Shown one piece after another: positions 1-6,853 of a stretch of 14,553 bases of DNA. Position 1 is the stretch's first letter. Every line of letters starts with the position of its first letter. This stretch comes from Christensenella sp. UBA3792. Its GTDB lineage: Bacteria; Bacillota; Clostridia; Christensenellales; CAG-138. Both the position numbers and the translations under genes were made by a program. The stretch is from NCBI GenBank assembly GCA_002369195.1, contig DFEW01000079.1, positions 14,679 to 29,231 on the forward strand, in the 5' to 3' direction. Below the pieces are notes generated by a model that worked only from the letters and a program-made list of their open reading frames with translations, searched no databases and was not told the origin of the DNA.

Positions 1-125
1 GCAAGGAGGGACAGAACGCGCGTCTCGCCGCGAAGCTGACCGGCTGGAAGATCGACATCAAGAGCCAGTCGCAGGCGGACGCGGTGCTGGATGCGGCGGA
101 AGCGGAACCGGAAGCGGAGGAATAA
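1..125 (+). CDS. nusA: Transcription factor NusA, C-terminal end (partial)
   Basis: This is the 3' end of a gene cut by the window edge; about 40 codons remain in the frame that stops at TAA 123-125. The visible peptide contains [19 protein letters not shown], the characteristic end of the second KH domain of NusA, followed by a short acidic Ala/Glu tail (AEAEPEAEE). NusA binds RNA polymerase and nascent RNA and modulates pausing, termination and antitermination. Finding it just upstream of ylxR, ylxQ and infB is the standard bacterial order. The tail ends soon after the KH2 domain, as in Gram-positive NusA proteins that lack the extra acidic repeats of E. coli NusA. Identity is confident; only the missing N-terminal part cannot be assessed. 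Confidence 0.95.
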   Translation, partial: KEGQNARLAAKLTGWKIDIKSQSQADAVLDAAEAEPEAEE

Positions 126-128
126 GCA

Positions 129-401
129 TTGAAGAAGATCCCGATGCGGATGTGCATCGCCTGTCGGGAGATGCGGGCGAAAAAAGAATTGATGCGCGTC
201 GTCAGAACGCAGGAGGGCATCCTCGCGTTCGACGCGACGGGCAAGCTGAACGGACGCGGCGCGTATCTGTGCCGTTCTTCCGCCTGCCTGGAACGCGCGC
301 TCAAGACGCGTGCGCTCGAACGCGCGCTCGAAGCGCCGATGAACGATTCTTTAAAGGCCGCGCTGCAAACGGAGATCGAACGCAATGGATCGGCTGTATA
401 A
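129..401 (+). CDS. rnpM: YlxR/RnpM, RNase P RNA-binding regulator
   Basis: A 90-residue protein of the YlxR (DUF448) family. It shows the N-terminal RMCIACR segment (Cys9, Cys12), the RVVR strand at residues 23-26, and the family signature GRGAYLC (residues 42-48) followed by Cys53. In Bacillus subtilis the homologue binds the RNase P RNA and modulates RNase P activity, hence the name RnpM. The start is TTG at 129, supported by GGAGG at 116-120 with 8 nt spacing; the ribosome binding site lies inside the nusA 3' end. The gene begins 3 bp after the nusA stop and overlaps ylxQ by 17 bp, so all three are probably co-translated. Family assignment is firm; the cellular role is taken from homologues. 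Confidence 0.93.
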   Translation: MKKIPMRMCIACREMRAKKELMRVVRTQEGILAFDATGKLNGRGAYLCRSSACLERALKTRALERALEAPMNDSLKAALQTEIERNGSAV

Positions 402-693
402 CGCGATCGGGCTGTGCATGAAGGCCGGAAAGGCGCAGAGCGGCGCATTCGCGGCGGAGCAGGCGATCAATAACGGAAAAGCGAAGATGGTGCTGCTGGA
501 AACGGCGGCGTCGGACGCAACGAAGGAACACTATGCACGGATGTGCGAATCGCGCGGGATCCCGCTGTATCTGGTGGAGACCGTCGGACGCGCAATCGGA
601 AAGGACTCCCGCATCGTCATGGCGGTAACGGATCCGGCATTTGTACATATGATCGAGGGCGCAATGCCCAATACCGATGAAAAGCGGGGATGA
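385..693 (+). CDS. ylxQ: YlxQ, L7Ae/L30e-family kink-turn RNA-binding protein
   Basis: A 102-residue protein of the L7Ae/L30e/Gadd45 fold. Features typical of the family are the N-terminal helix [15 protein letters not shown], the lysine-rich stretch [16 protein letters not shown], and the segment [16 protein letters not shown] (residues 58-73) that matches the kink-turn recognition region. It lies between ylxR and infB, the classic position of ylxQ. The ATG at 385 is preceded by GGAG at 371-374 and starts inside ylxR. Its TGA stop at 691-693 overlaps the candidate infB start ATG at 690. Homologues bind kink-turns in RNA; the physiological RNA target is not established, and I infer a role in RNase P or ribosome biology only from context. 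Confidence 0.92.
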   Translation: MDRLYNAIGLCMKAGKAQSGAFAAEQAINNGKAKMVLLETAASDATKEHYARMCESRGIPLYLVETVGRAIGKDSRIVMAVTDPAFVHMIEGAMPNTDEKRG

Positions 694-3173
694 GTATGGC
701 AACGAATTTTCTGGAAACAGCAAAAAATCTGAAAACGGAGATGCAGTCGCTTCTGCATGCGCTGGGTGCGACCAAGGGCTCGATCGGCGAGCTCTTGGAG
801 TCTGCGCGCCGCACGGAGGGAAGCATGATCGACCGCGAAGAAAAGGAGAAGCAGGAGCGTGAGGAACGCGAGCGCGCCGAGCGCTTAAAGGCCCTGCTCG
901 CGAGCGAAGCGGACCTTGCGGCGCATGCCGGCGGCACGGACGAGGAGCCCGAGCCGGAACCGGAGCCTGCGCCCGCTGCGGAGCAGCCGGAACCGGTCGC
1001 ACCCCCACCTGAGGAGCCGGTTCAGCCGGTCGAGCCGCGCAAGGTGCCGATCGAGCAGAACGCGCCGCGCCGCGAGCGCCCGCAAAAGGATGCGCCCAAG
1101 AGCGAGGAAGGCGACCGCCGCGGCGGTACGGAGGCGCGCAATCAGCGCCGCGACAATCGCGGCGGCGCACAGACACGGGCTGTCGTGATCAATACGCCGA
1201 GCCCTGCGGACGCCAATAAGGGAAGAAACGACAATCGCTCCGACAAAAAGAAACCATTCGAAACAACGGATAAGAAGGCAAAGAACAAGAAGACGATGAT
1301 GAAGGAAGCAGGACCGACCGCGCGCGGTTGGGAAGATGACGGACAGATGGGCAATCGCCGCAAGGCGAAGAAACAGCAGGCGGAGGCGCAGCAGCCGAAG
1401 CCCGCTCCGGTGGTGATCGATCATGCGGTGATCACGACCGAGACGATCACGGTCAAGGACCTGTCCGAGAAGCTCGGCAAGCCCGCGAACGAGATCTTAA
1501 AGAAGCTCCTGATGCTCGGCATCATTGCGAACATCAACCAGGAGCTGGACTTCGATACCTGCGAGCTGATCGCGGGCGAGTTCGGCATTACGCTGGAACA
1601 GCAGGTGGCAAAGTCGTTCGAGGACGTCCTGATGGACGCTGCCGAGGACGTCGACGCGCCCGAAACCTTAAAGCCGCGTCCGCCGGTCGTCACGATCATG
1701 GGTCATGTCGACCATGGCAAGACGTCGCTGCTCGACGCGATCCGCAATTCGCACGTCACCGCGGGTGAGGCGGGCGGCATCACGCAGCACATCGGCGCGT
1801 ACACCGTCACCCTGAACGGCAAGCAGATCACCTTCATCGACACGCCGGGTCACGAAGCGTTCACCGCAATGCGTGCCCGCGGCGCGCAGGTCACGGACAT
1901 CGTTATCCTCGTGGTGGCGGCGGACGACGGCATCATGCCGCAGACCGTCGAAGCGATCAACCACGCGAAGGCGGCGGGCGTCCCGATCGTCGTCGCGATC
2001 AATAAGATCGATCGCGATACCGCGGATCCCGAGCGCGTCAAGCAGCAGCTCACCGAATACGGCCTCGTCAGCGAGGAATGGGGCGGCGACACGATCTGCG
2101 TGCCGGTTTCGGCAAAGAAGCAGATCAACCTCGATCAGCTCCTCGAAATGGTGCTGCTGCAGGCGGACGTTCTGGAGCTCAAGGCGAACCCCGACCGTCT
2201 CGCGAAGGGCACGATCATCGAAGCGCAGCTCGATAAGACGCGCGGTCCGGTGGCAACGGTTCTCGTGCAGAACGGCACCCTGCGCAAGGGCGATACGATC
2301 GTCGCCGGCACGGCGTACGGCAGAGTGCGCGCGATGATGGACGATAAGGGCCGTTCGGTCAACGCGGCGGGTCCGTCCATGCCGGTCGAGGTGCTCGGCT
2401 TCAACGAGGTTCCGGCGGCGGGCGACACGCTCTTTGCCGCGGACGACGATAAGCTGAACCGTCAGGTTGCGGAGGAGCGCCGCGACCGTCTCAAGGCGGC
2501 GCAGGTCAAGCAGGCGCAGAAGGTCTCCCTGGACGATCTGTTCAGCCAGATGGCGGAGGGCGAGCTCAAGGACCTCAACCTCATCATCAAGGCGGACGTG
2601 CAGGGCTCGGTCGAAGCGGTCAAGCAGGCGCTCGAGAAGCTGTCCAACGACGAAGTGCGCGTGCGCTGCATACACAGCGGCGTCGGCGCGATCACCGGAT
2701 CGGACATCATGTTCGCATCCGCGTCGAACGCGATCGTCATCGGCTTCAACGTGCGTCCGGACGCCACGGCGCGCGCGACCGCCGAGAAGGAAAAGGTCGA
2801 CGTGCGCACGTACCGCGTCATTTACAACGCGATCGAGGACGTCGGGAACGCAATGAAGGGCATGTTCAAGCCGGTCTTCCAGGAGGTCGAGCTCGGCCGC
2901 TGCACGGTGCGCAATACGTTCCGCGTTTCCGGTGTCGGCACGATCGCAGGCGCGTATGTCAACGAGGGCAAGGTCACCCGTACCGCGCAGGTGCGCGTGG
3001 TGCGCGGCGGCATCGTGATCCACGACGGCAAGATCGCCTCCTTAAAGCGCTTCAAGGACGACGCGAAGGAAGTCCTTGCGGGATATGAGTGCGGTATTTC
3101 GATCGAGAACTTCAACGACATTCTCGAAGAGGACGTCATCGAATGCTACACGATGGAGGAAGTGAAACGCTGA
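690..3173 (+). CDS. infB: Translation initiation factor IF-2
   Basis: An 827-residue IF-2, the GTPase that places fMet-tRNA on the 30S subunit and promotes subunit joining. Layout: residues 1-80 form a charged, probably helical segment; about 84-240 are disordered, first Glu/Pro/Ala-rich, then Arg/Lys-rich; about 241-300 are an IF2N domain; the G domain follows, with G1 GHVDHGKT (338-345), switch [10 protein letters not shown]3 DTPGH (384-388), G4 NKID (438-441) and G5 SAK (474-476). Domains II, III and the fMet-tRNA-binding C-terminus complete the protein. The start could be ATG 690, overlapping the ylxQ stop, or ATG 696; the GGGG at 686-689 abuts the first and sits 6 nt before the second, so 696 may be the true start. 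The N-terminus shows no clear first IF2N domain. Confidence 0.97.
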   Translation: MSMATNFLETAKNLKTEMQSLLHALGATKGSIGELLESARRTEGSMIDREEKEKQEREERERAERLKALLASEADLAAHAGGTDEEPEPEPEPAPAAEQPEPVAPPPEEPVQPVEPRKVPIEQNAPRRERPQKDAPKSEEGDRRGGTEARNQRRDNRGGAQTRAVVINTPSPADANKGRNDNRSDKKKPFETTDKKAKNKKTMMKEAGPTARGWEDDGQMGNRRKAKKQQAEAQQPKPAPVVIDHAVITTETITVKDLSEKLGKPANEILKKLLMLGIIANINQELDFDTCELIAGEFGITLEQQVAKSFEDVLMDAAEDVDAPETLKPRPPVVTIMGHVDHGKTSLLDAIRNSHVTAGEAGGITQHIGAYTVTLNGKQITFIDTPGHEAFTAMRARGAQVTDIVILVVAADDGIMPQTVEAINHAKAAGVPIVVAINKIDRDTADPERVKQQLTEYGLVSEEWGGDTICVPVSAKKQINLDQLLEMVLLQADVLELKANPDRLAKGTIIEAQLDKTRGPVATVLVQNGTLRKGDTIVAGTAYGRVRAMMDDKGRSVNAAGPSMPVEVLGFNEVPAAGDTLFAADDDKLNRQVAEERRDRLKAAQVKQAQKVSLDDLFSQMAEGELKDLNLIIKADVQGSVEAVKQALEKLSNDEVRVRCIHSGVGAITGSDIMFASASNAIVIGFNVRPDATARATAEKEKVDVRTYRVIYNAIEDVGNAMKGMFKPVFQEVELGRCTVRNTFRVSGVGTIAGAYVNEGKVTRTAQVRVVRGGIVIHDGKIASLKRFKDDAKEVLAGYECGISIENFNDILEEDVIECYTMEEVKR

Positions 3174-3547
3174 TGGCAAAGGTCAGAAACGAACGGCTTC
3201 GCGAGGAGCTGAAAAAGACGGTCAGCGCGATCATCTTCGATATGAAGGACCCGCGCATTCCGGCGGTGACCTCGATCACCGATATGGAAATCACGCCGGA
3301 TCTCAAGTATGCCAAAGCGCATGTTTCGGTGTATGACACCGATCCGAACGCCGCAAAGAGCGCGGTGGACGCGCTGAACCACGCGGCGGGCTTCATCGCC
3401 CACGAGGTCGGTGCGCGCATGACGATCCGGCGCGTTCCGGCGATCAAGTTTGTCGGCGACGATTCGATCGCGTACTCGGTGCATATTTCCGAGGTGATCC
3501 GCTCGCTGCACAAGGATGCGCCGCAGGACGGGGAGGACGAAGCATGA
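3173..3547 (+). CDS. rbfA: Ribosome-binding factor A
   Basis: A 124-residue RbfA, a KH-type 30S assembly factor that acts near the 5' helix of 16S rRNA during late maturation. Recognisable elements are the N-terminal basic helix [15 protein letters not shown], the KDPRIP motif (residues 25-30), the strand VTSITDMEITPDLKYAKAHVSV (residues 32-53), and the C-terminal RRVPAIKFVGDDSI region (86-99), followed by an acidic tail. The ATG at 3173 shares one base with the infB TGA stop, and GGAGG at 3155-3159 lies 13 nt upstream. The open frame extends further upstream to 3089, but that extension lies inside infB and lacks RbfA homology, so 3173 is chosen. Its end overlaps nrnA in an ATGA joint. Confidence 0.95.
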   Translation: MAKVRNERLREELKKTVSAIIFDMKDPRIPAVTSITDMEITPDLKYAKAHVSVYDTDPNAAKSAVDALNHAAGFIAHEVGARMTIRRVPAIKFVGDDSIAYSVHISEVIRSLHKDAPQDGEDEA

Positions 3548-4515
3548 ACCTCGAGCAGGCGACGGCATTCATCCAATCACATCAATCCTTTTATCTGGCA
3601 GCCCATCGTTCGCCCGACGGCGATACGCTGGGCTCCTGCCTTGCTTTGCGCGCCGCGCTGTGCGCCGTCGGCAAGGACGTGACCGTGGTCTGTCCCGATC
3701 CGGTGCCGGATTATCTTTCCTTTCTGGAAGGCGCGGACACGGTGCGCAGCGAGGAAACGCTGCCCGTTCCGCCCGAAGCGGTGATCTATGTTGACTGCGC
3801 GGACCACGCCAGAACGGGATGGCTGCAGCCGATCCTGGAGCAGGCGCCGTACCAGTTTTGCATCGACCACCACATGACCAACCCGCGCAAATCGAAGGAC
3901 GGCGACTGGGTGGAGAACGTCGGCGCGACCGGCGAGCTCATCTATGTGCTGCTCGACGTGCTCGGCATCCGCATGACGCACGGCATTGCCGAGGCGCTCT
4001 ACACCGCGATCATCACGGACACCGGCAACTTCGCGTATTCGAACACGACGAAGGATTCTCTGGAAACGGCGGCGAAGCTGCTGCCGTACGGGATCGACGT
4101 TTCGGAGCTGAACCGCATCCTGTTCCGCGAAATGCGCATCGCAAAGGCGAAGATGATCGCCTACGTGCTGACCAACGCGCAGATCACGCCAGAGGGGCTC
4201 GGCATCGTGGCGATCCCCAAGGCGGTGCTGGTCGGCTGCGGCGCGACCAAGTACGACTGCGAAGGGCTGATCGACCATTTGCGCGACATCGACGTCGTGG
4301 AAGCGGCGTGTGTGCTGCGCGAGTCCTCGGACGGCACGATCCGCGTCAGCATGCGCTCGAAGCGCTATTGCGACGTGGCGGCGATCGCACAGCGGTTCGG
4401 CGGCGGCGGGCATCAGCGCGCGGCGGGCTGCACGGTGGAGCTTCCGCTCGATGTGGCGTTCGCGACGCTGAAGGATGCGCTTACGGACGCGCTCAAATCA
4501 TGGAAGGCATCGTAA
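3544..4515 (+). CDS. nrnA: DHH/DHHA1 phosphoesterase, NrnA-type oligoribonuclease/pAp phosphatase
   Basis: A 323-residue DHH-DHHA1 protein. The N-terminal DHH domain has HRSPDGDT (His21, Asp25, Asp27), VDCAD (Asp84), the name-giving Asp108-His109-His110, and TDTGNF (Asp159), all expected Mn-binding residues. The C-terminal DHHA1 domain carries GGGGHQRAAG (286-295). NrnA enzymes degrade short RNAs (nanoRNA) and dephosphorylate pAp; some relatives hydrolyse cyclic di-AMP or pApA, and sequence alone does not separate these. There are no membrane or PAS segments, so it is not GdpP. GGAGG at 3532-3536 sits 7 nt before ATG 3544, which overlaps the rbfA stop. Position between rbfA and truB is common in Firmicutes. 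It overlaps truB by 16 bp. Confidence 0.92.
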   Translation: MNLEQATAFIQSHQSFYLAAHRSPDGDTLGSCLALRAALCAVGKDVTVVCPDPVPDYLSFLEGADTVRSEETLPVPPEAVIYVDCADHARTGWLQPILEQAPYQFCIDHHMTNPRKSKDGDWVENVGATGELIYVLLDVLGIRMTHGIAEALYTAIITDTGNFAYSNTTKDSLETAAKLLPYGIDVSELNRILFREMRIAKAKMIAYVLTNAQITPEGLGIVAIPKAVLVGCGATKYDCEGLIDHLRDIDVVEAACVLRESSDGTIRVSMRSKRYCDVAAIAQRFGGGGHQRAAGCTVELPLDVAFATLKDALTDALKSWKAS

Positions 4516-5366
4516 CGGTCTTAAAGCCGCCGGGGATGTCGTCGAGCGACGCGGTCGTCGACGTGCGGCGGATTTTCGAGACGAAGCGGGTCGGGCATCT
4601 CGGCACGCTGGACCCCGAGGCGGCGGGCGTTCTGCCCGTGTGCGTCGGGCGCGCCGTGCGCCTGTTCGACTACCTCGTCGACAAGCAGAAGACCTATCTT
4701 TGCGAGATCGTGTTCGGCATTGCGACCGACACGCAGGATGCGCAGGGCGCGGTGATCGAACGGCGCGACTGCGACATCGATGCGGACGCACTCGACGCGG
4801 CGCTGCCGGCGTTCTTAGGACGCACCGTGCAGACGCCGCCGATGTATTCCGCCCTGAAATACAACGGACGAAAGCTGTATGAGCTCGCGCTGGAGGGGAA
4901 GGAGATCCCCGACAAATCGCGCGAGATCGAGATCGCTTCGCTCGAACGCACGCGCACGCTCGGCAAAAACCGCTTTTTGCTGCGCGTGACCTGCTCGCGC
5001 GGCACGTATATCCGCACGCTGTGCAGCGACATCGGCGCGGCGCTCGGCGTGCCCGCGCACATGGCGTTTTTGCTGCGCGAATCGTCCGGCATGTTCACGC
5101 TCGACGGCGCATATTCGGTCGCCGAGCTCGAAGCGCTCAAAGCCGAAGGACGGCTCGAAGCGGCGCTGACGGGGTGCGAACAGGCGCTGAGCCATCTGCC
5201 GCGGCTCGATCTGAGGGCGGATCGCAAAAAGCCCGCGATGAACGGTCTGCCGACGCGCATCAACGCGCCGGACGGGCTGTACCGCCTGTACTGCACGACC
5301 TTTTTGGGCATCGGCGCGGTGCAGGACGGCGACGCGGTGCTGAAGGTGCATTTGTATTCGGAATGA
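4500..5366 (+). CDS. truB: tRNA pseudouridine-55 synthase TruB
   Basis: A 288-residue TruB, which makes pseudouridine 55 in the T-loop of tRNAs. It opens with the typical substrate-binding motif KPPGMSSSDAV (residues 9-19) and carries GHLGTLDPEAAGVLPVCVG (residues 32-50), in which Asp38 is the expected catalytic aspartate. RGTYIRTLCSDIG is the conserved motif near the active site, and a short PUA-like tail follows. The ATG at 4500 lies inside the nrnA end (16 bp overlap) and has no convincing Shine-Dalgarno sequence, so translational coupling to nrnA is likely. The same frame stays open far upstream through nrnA, but that part encodes Arg-rich, meaningless sequence. The gene is the last of the tightly packed nusA operon before the repeat-containing gap. 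Confidence 0.95.
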   Translation: MEGIVTVLKPPGMSSSDAVVDVRRIFETKRVGHLGTLDPEAAGVLPVCVGRAVRLFDYLVDKQKTYLCEIVFGIATDTQDAQGAVIERRDCDIDADALDAALPAFLGRTVQTPPMYSALKYNGRKLYELALEGKEIPDKSREIEIASLERTRTLGKNRFLLRVTCSRGTYIRTLCSDIGAALGVPAHMAFLLRESSGMFTLDGAYSVAELEALKAEGRLEAALTGCEQALSHLPRLDLRADRKKPAMNGLPTRINAPDGLYRLYCTTFLGIGAVQDGDAVLKVHLYSE

Positions 5367-5440
5367 CAACCCTTCCGTCTCGGCTTCGCCGATCCACCTC
5401 CCCTTGCACAGGGGAGGCGCAGGCTGACGGGAGAGGGTGT
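5366..5440. repeat. Palindromic intergenic repeat-like element with three stems
   Basis: The truB-ribF gap holds a compact inverted structure. An outer stem pairs 5369-5373 (ACCCT) with 5434-5438 (AGGGT) and 5375-5379 (CCGTC) with 5426-5430 (GACGG). It encloses two hairpins: 5380-5384/5388-5392 (TCGGC-TTC-GCCGA) and 5397-5404/5410-5417 (CCTCCCCT closing on AGGGGAGG). The whole can fold as a three-way junction on either strand. From memory, similar CCTCCCC...GGGGAGG elements are scattered between genes in gut Clostridia, so I call it a dispersed repeat or small non-autonomous element; only one copy lies in this window. No T-run follows, so a simple terminator is unlikely. Confidence 0.7.
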
Positions 5441-5483
5441 CACATCGCACGCGCTCTGCGGGGCGCAACAGAATGGAGAAACT

Positions 5484-6401
5484 ATGAAACAAACGGTTGT
5501 GGCGCTCGGCATGTTCGACGGGGTGCATCTGGGGCACCGCGCGCTGCTTTGCCGTGCCGCGCAGATCGCACGCGACATCGGCGGCGAGGCGGTCGCGTTC
5601 ACGTATTCGAACCATCCGAAGGAGCTGTTCGGCGAGCCGTTCGCCTATATCTGCACGCAGGCGCAGCGCGAGGCGCTGATCCTCTCATGCGGGTGCGACC
5701 GCGTGGACAGCATTCCGTTCGACCGCGCGTTCGCCTCGATGGCGCCGGACACGTTCGTAGATTGGCTGAATGCGCGCTATAACGGCTCGGTTTCGGCGAT
5801 TGTCGTCGGATACGATTACCGCTTCGGCGCGGGCGCAAAAGGCGATACAGCGCTTCTGGATACGCTGTGCGCGGTACGCGGCATTCGCCTCACGGTGATC
5901 GACCGGGTCGAGGTCGACGGCGAGACCTGCGCCTCTACGCGCGTACGCGAGGCGATCCGCTCGGGCGACGTGGAGACGGCGATGCGGCTTCTCGGACGGC
6001 CGTTCGTGCTGTGCGGCGAGGTCGTGCACGCGAAGGCGCTGGGCAGGCAGTTCGACTGTCCGACGGCGAACCTGTCCGGCGGGTCGCAGATCCTGCCGCG
6101 CGACGGCGTCTACGCGACAGTCGCGGTGCTCGACGGCGCATGTTACGACGCGGTCACAAACGTCGGGACGAATCCGACGGTCGGCGGAACGGCGCGGACG
6201 GTGGAGACGCATGTGATCGGACAGGACCTCGATCTGTACGGAAAGCGCATCGGCGTCGCGTTCTTTGCGCGCCTTCGCGACGAGCGCAGATTTGCAAGCA
6301 GGGAAGCGCTGTTTTCGCAGATTCGCACGGACGCGCAGACCGCAAAAAAAGTTTTGGAAGAAACCAAAAAAGGTGTTTACAATTTGGAACGGTTGTGCTA
6401 A
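5484..6401 (+). CDS. ribF: Bifunctional riboflavin kinase/FMN adenylyltransferase
   Basis: A 305-residue RibF that phosphorylates riboflavin to FMN and adenylates FMN to FAD. The N-terminal adenylyltransferase domain shows GMFDGVHLGHR (residues 9-19), YSNHP (41-45), VGYDYRFG (108-115) and STRVR (151-155), the nucleotidyltransferase and FMN-binding motifs. The C-terminal riboflavin kinase domain starts near residue 170, with PTAN (193-196), DGVYA, TNVGTNPTV (225-233), the catalytic Glu241 in ETH, and DLYGKRIGVAFFARLRDE. ATG 5484 has GGAG at 5475-5478, spacing 5 nt. It follows truB after 117 bp containing a palindromic repeat; I see no clear promoter or FMN riboswitch there, so it probably still reads through from the upstream operon. 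The stop codon is part of the next promoter. Confidence 0.96.
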   Translation: MKQTVVALGMFDGVHLGHRALLCRAAQIARDIGGEAVAFTYSNHPKELFGEPFAYICTQAQREALILSCGCDRVDSIPFDRAFASMAPDTFVDWLNARYNGSVSAIVVGYDYRFGAGAKGDTALLDTLCAVRGIRLTVIDRVEVDGETCASTRVREAIRSGDVETAMRLLGRPFVLCGEVVHAKALGRQFDCPTANLSGGSQILPRDGVYATVAVLDGACYDAVTNVGTNPTVGGTARTVETHVIGQDLDLYGKRIGVAFFARLRDERRFASREALFSQIRTDAQTAKKVLEETKKGVYNLERLC

Positions 6402-6404
6402 ACT
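6376..6404 (+). promoter_or_regulatory. Putative SigA promoter for rpsO-pnp, -10 fused to the ribF stop
   Basis: TTTACA (6376-6381) and TAAACT (6399-6404) are separated by exactly 17 bp, and a TGC triplet directly before the -10 box gives an extended -10. The -10 box starts at the first base of the ribF TAA stop (6399-6401). Transcription would start near 6411 and give a leader of roughly 85 nt before rpsO. Predicted from sequence only. Confidence 0.65.
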
Positions 6405-6410
6405 GTCCAG

Positions 6411-6495
6411 TGTTAAACCGTAAACTGGGTTGTTGCGACTCTCCGACGCCATACGCAGTTCACGGGGATACGAAGAAAAAGGAGGAAAAAACAAC
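6411..6495 (+). promoter_or_regulatory. rpsO 5' leader, possible S15 autoregulatory region, with strong RBS
   Basis: This untranslated stretch runs from the predicted start site to the rpsO ATG and ends with AGGAGG at 6480-6485, 10 nt before the start, in a purine-rich setting. It can form partial stems, for example AACTG (6423-6427) with CAGTT (6456-6460), or AACC (6416-6419) with GGTT (6428-6431), plus a small GCG/CGC stem inside. S15 represses its own mRNA through leader structures in several bacteria, so a binding site is plausible, but no known S15 leader class is clearly recognisable here. Confidence 0.35.
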
Positions 6496-6750
6496 ATGAC
6501 GAAACAGGAAATCATTGCAAAGTACGCGCTGCACGAAGGCGACACGGGTTCTCCCGAGGTTCAGATTGCACTGCTCACCGAGCGCATCAACCACCTCAAC
6601 GAGCACCTCAAGGTGAACCAGAAGGATCACCACTCCCGCCGCGGTCTTCTGAAGATGGTCGGTACCCGCAGAGGTCTGCTGAACTATCTGAAGGAAAAGG
6701 ACATCGAGCGTTACAGAGCGATCGTTGCAGCATTGAACCTCAGAAAGTAA
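6496..6750 (+). CDS. rpsO: 30S ribosomal protein S15
   Basis: An 84-residue S15, slightly shorter than the usual 88-89 because the N-terminus is trimmed, as in many Clostridia. It has the family signatures [19 protein letters not shown] (residues 13-31), [20 protein letters not shown] (33-52) and [16 protein letters not shown] (58-73), which form the three-helix core that binds the 16S rRNA central-domain junction. ATG 6496 is supported by AGGAGG 10 nt upstream. An upstream in-frame extension to TTG 6430 exists but would cover the leader and the RBS, so it is rejected. The gene has its own predicted promoter and is separated from pnp by a terminator-like hairpin, the same arrangement as the E. 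coli rpsO-pnp pair. Confidence 0.97.
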   Translation: MTKQEIIAKYALHEGDTGSPEVQIALLTERINHLNEHLKVNQKDHHSRRGLLKMVGTRRGLLNYLKEKDIERYRAIVAALNLRK

Positions 6751-6786
6751 AGATCAGGGCGGGGGTTACTCCCGCCTATCTTTTTT
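6751..6786 (+). terminator. Intrinsic terminator or attenuator between rpsO and pnp
   Basis: GGCGGG (6758-6763) pairs with CCCGCC (6771-6776) around a 7-nt loop, and a lower stem AGAT (6751-6754)/ATCT (6778-6781) extends it across a small internal loop. Six Ts follow directly (6781-6786). The fit to a Rho-independent terminator is good. Because pnp shows no clear promoter downstream, partial read-through is likely, which would make rpsO expression exceed pnp. Confidence 0.8.
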
Positions 6787-6853
6787 GGGAGCCGTTTCGG
6801 CATTTTATCGCGGTTTTAATAACAATAAAGATAAAAAAGAGGAAAAAAGAGAA

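Noticed and set aside
1668..3023. A 451-residue minus-strand open frame opposite infB
   Set aside because: Shadow of the conserved IF-2 G domain; no motif, no RBS.
3819..4499. Upstream extension of the truB frame
   Set aside because: Overlaps nrnA and encodes Arg/Ala-rich sequence without TruB homology; the conserved TruB start is at 4500.
5367..5483. FMN riboswitch upstream of ribF
   Set aside because: The gap holds a palindromic repeat-like element and none of the conserved FMN-aptamer segments I would expect.
6785..6853. TTG start for pnp inside the terminator
   Set aside because: It lies in the T-run after rpsO; the conserved PNPase N-terminus begins at 6854.
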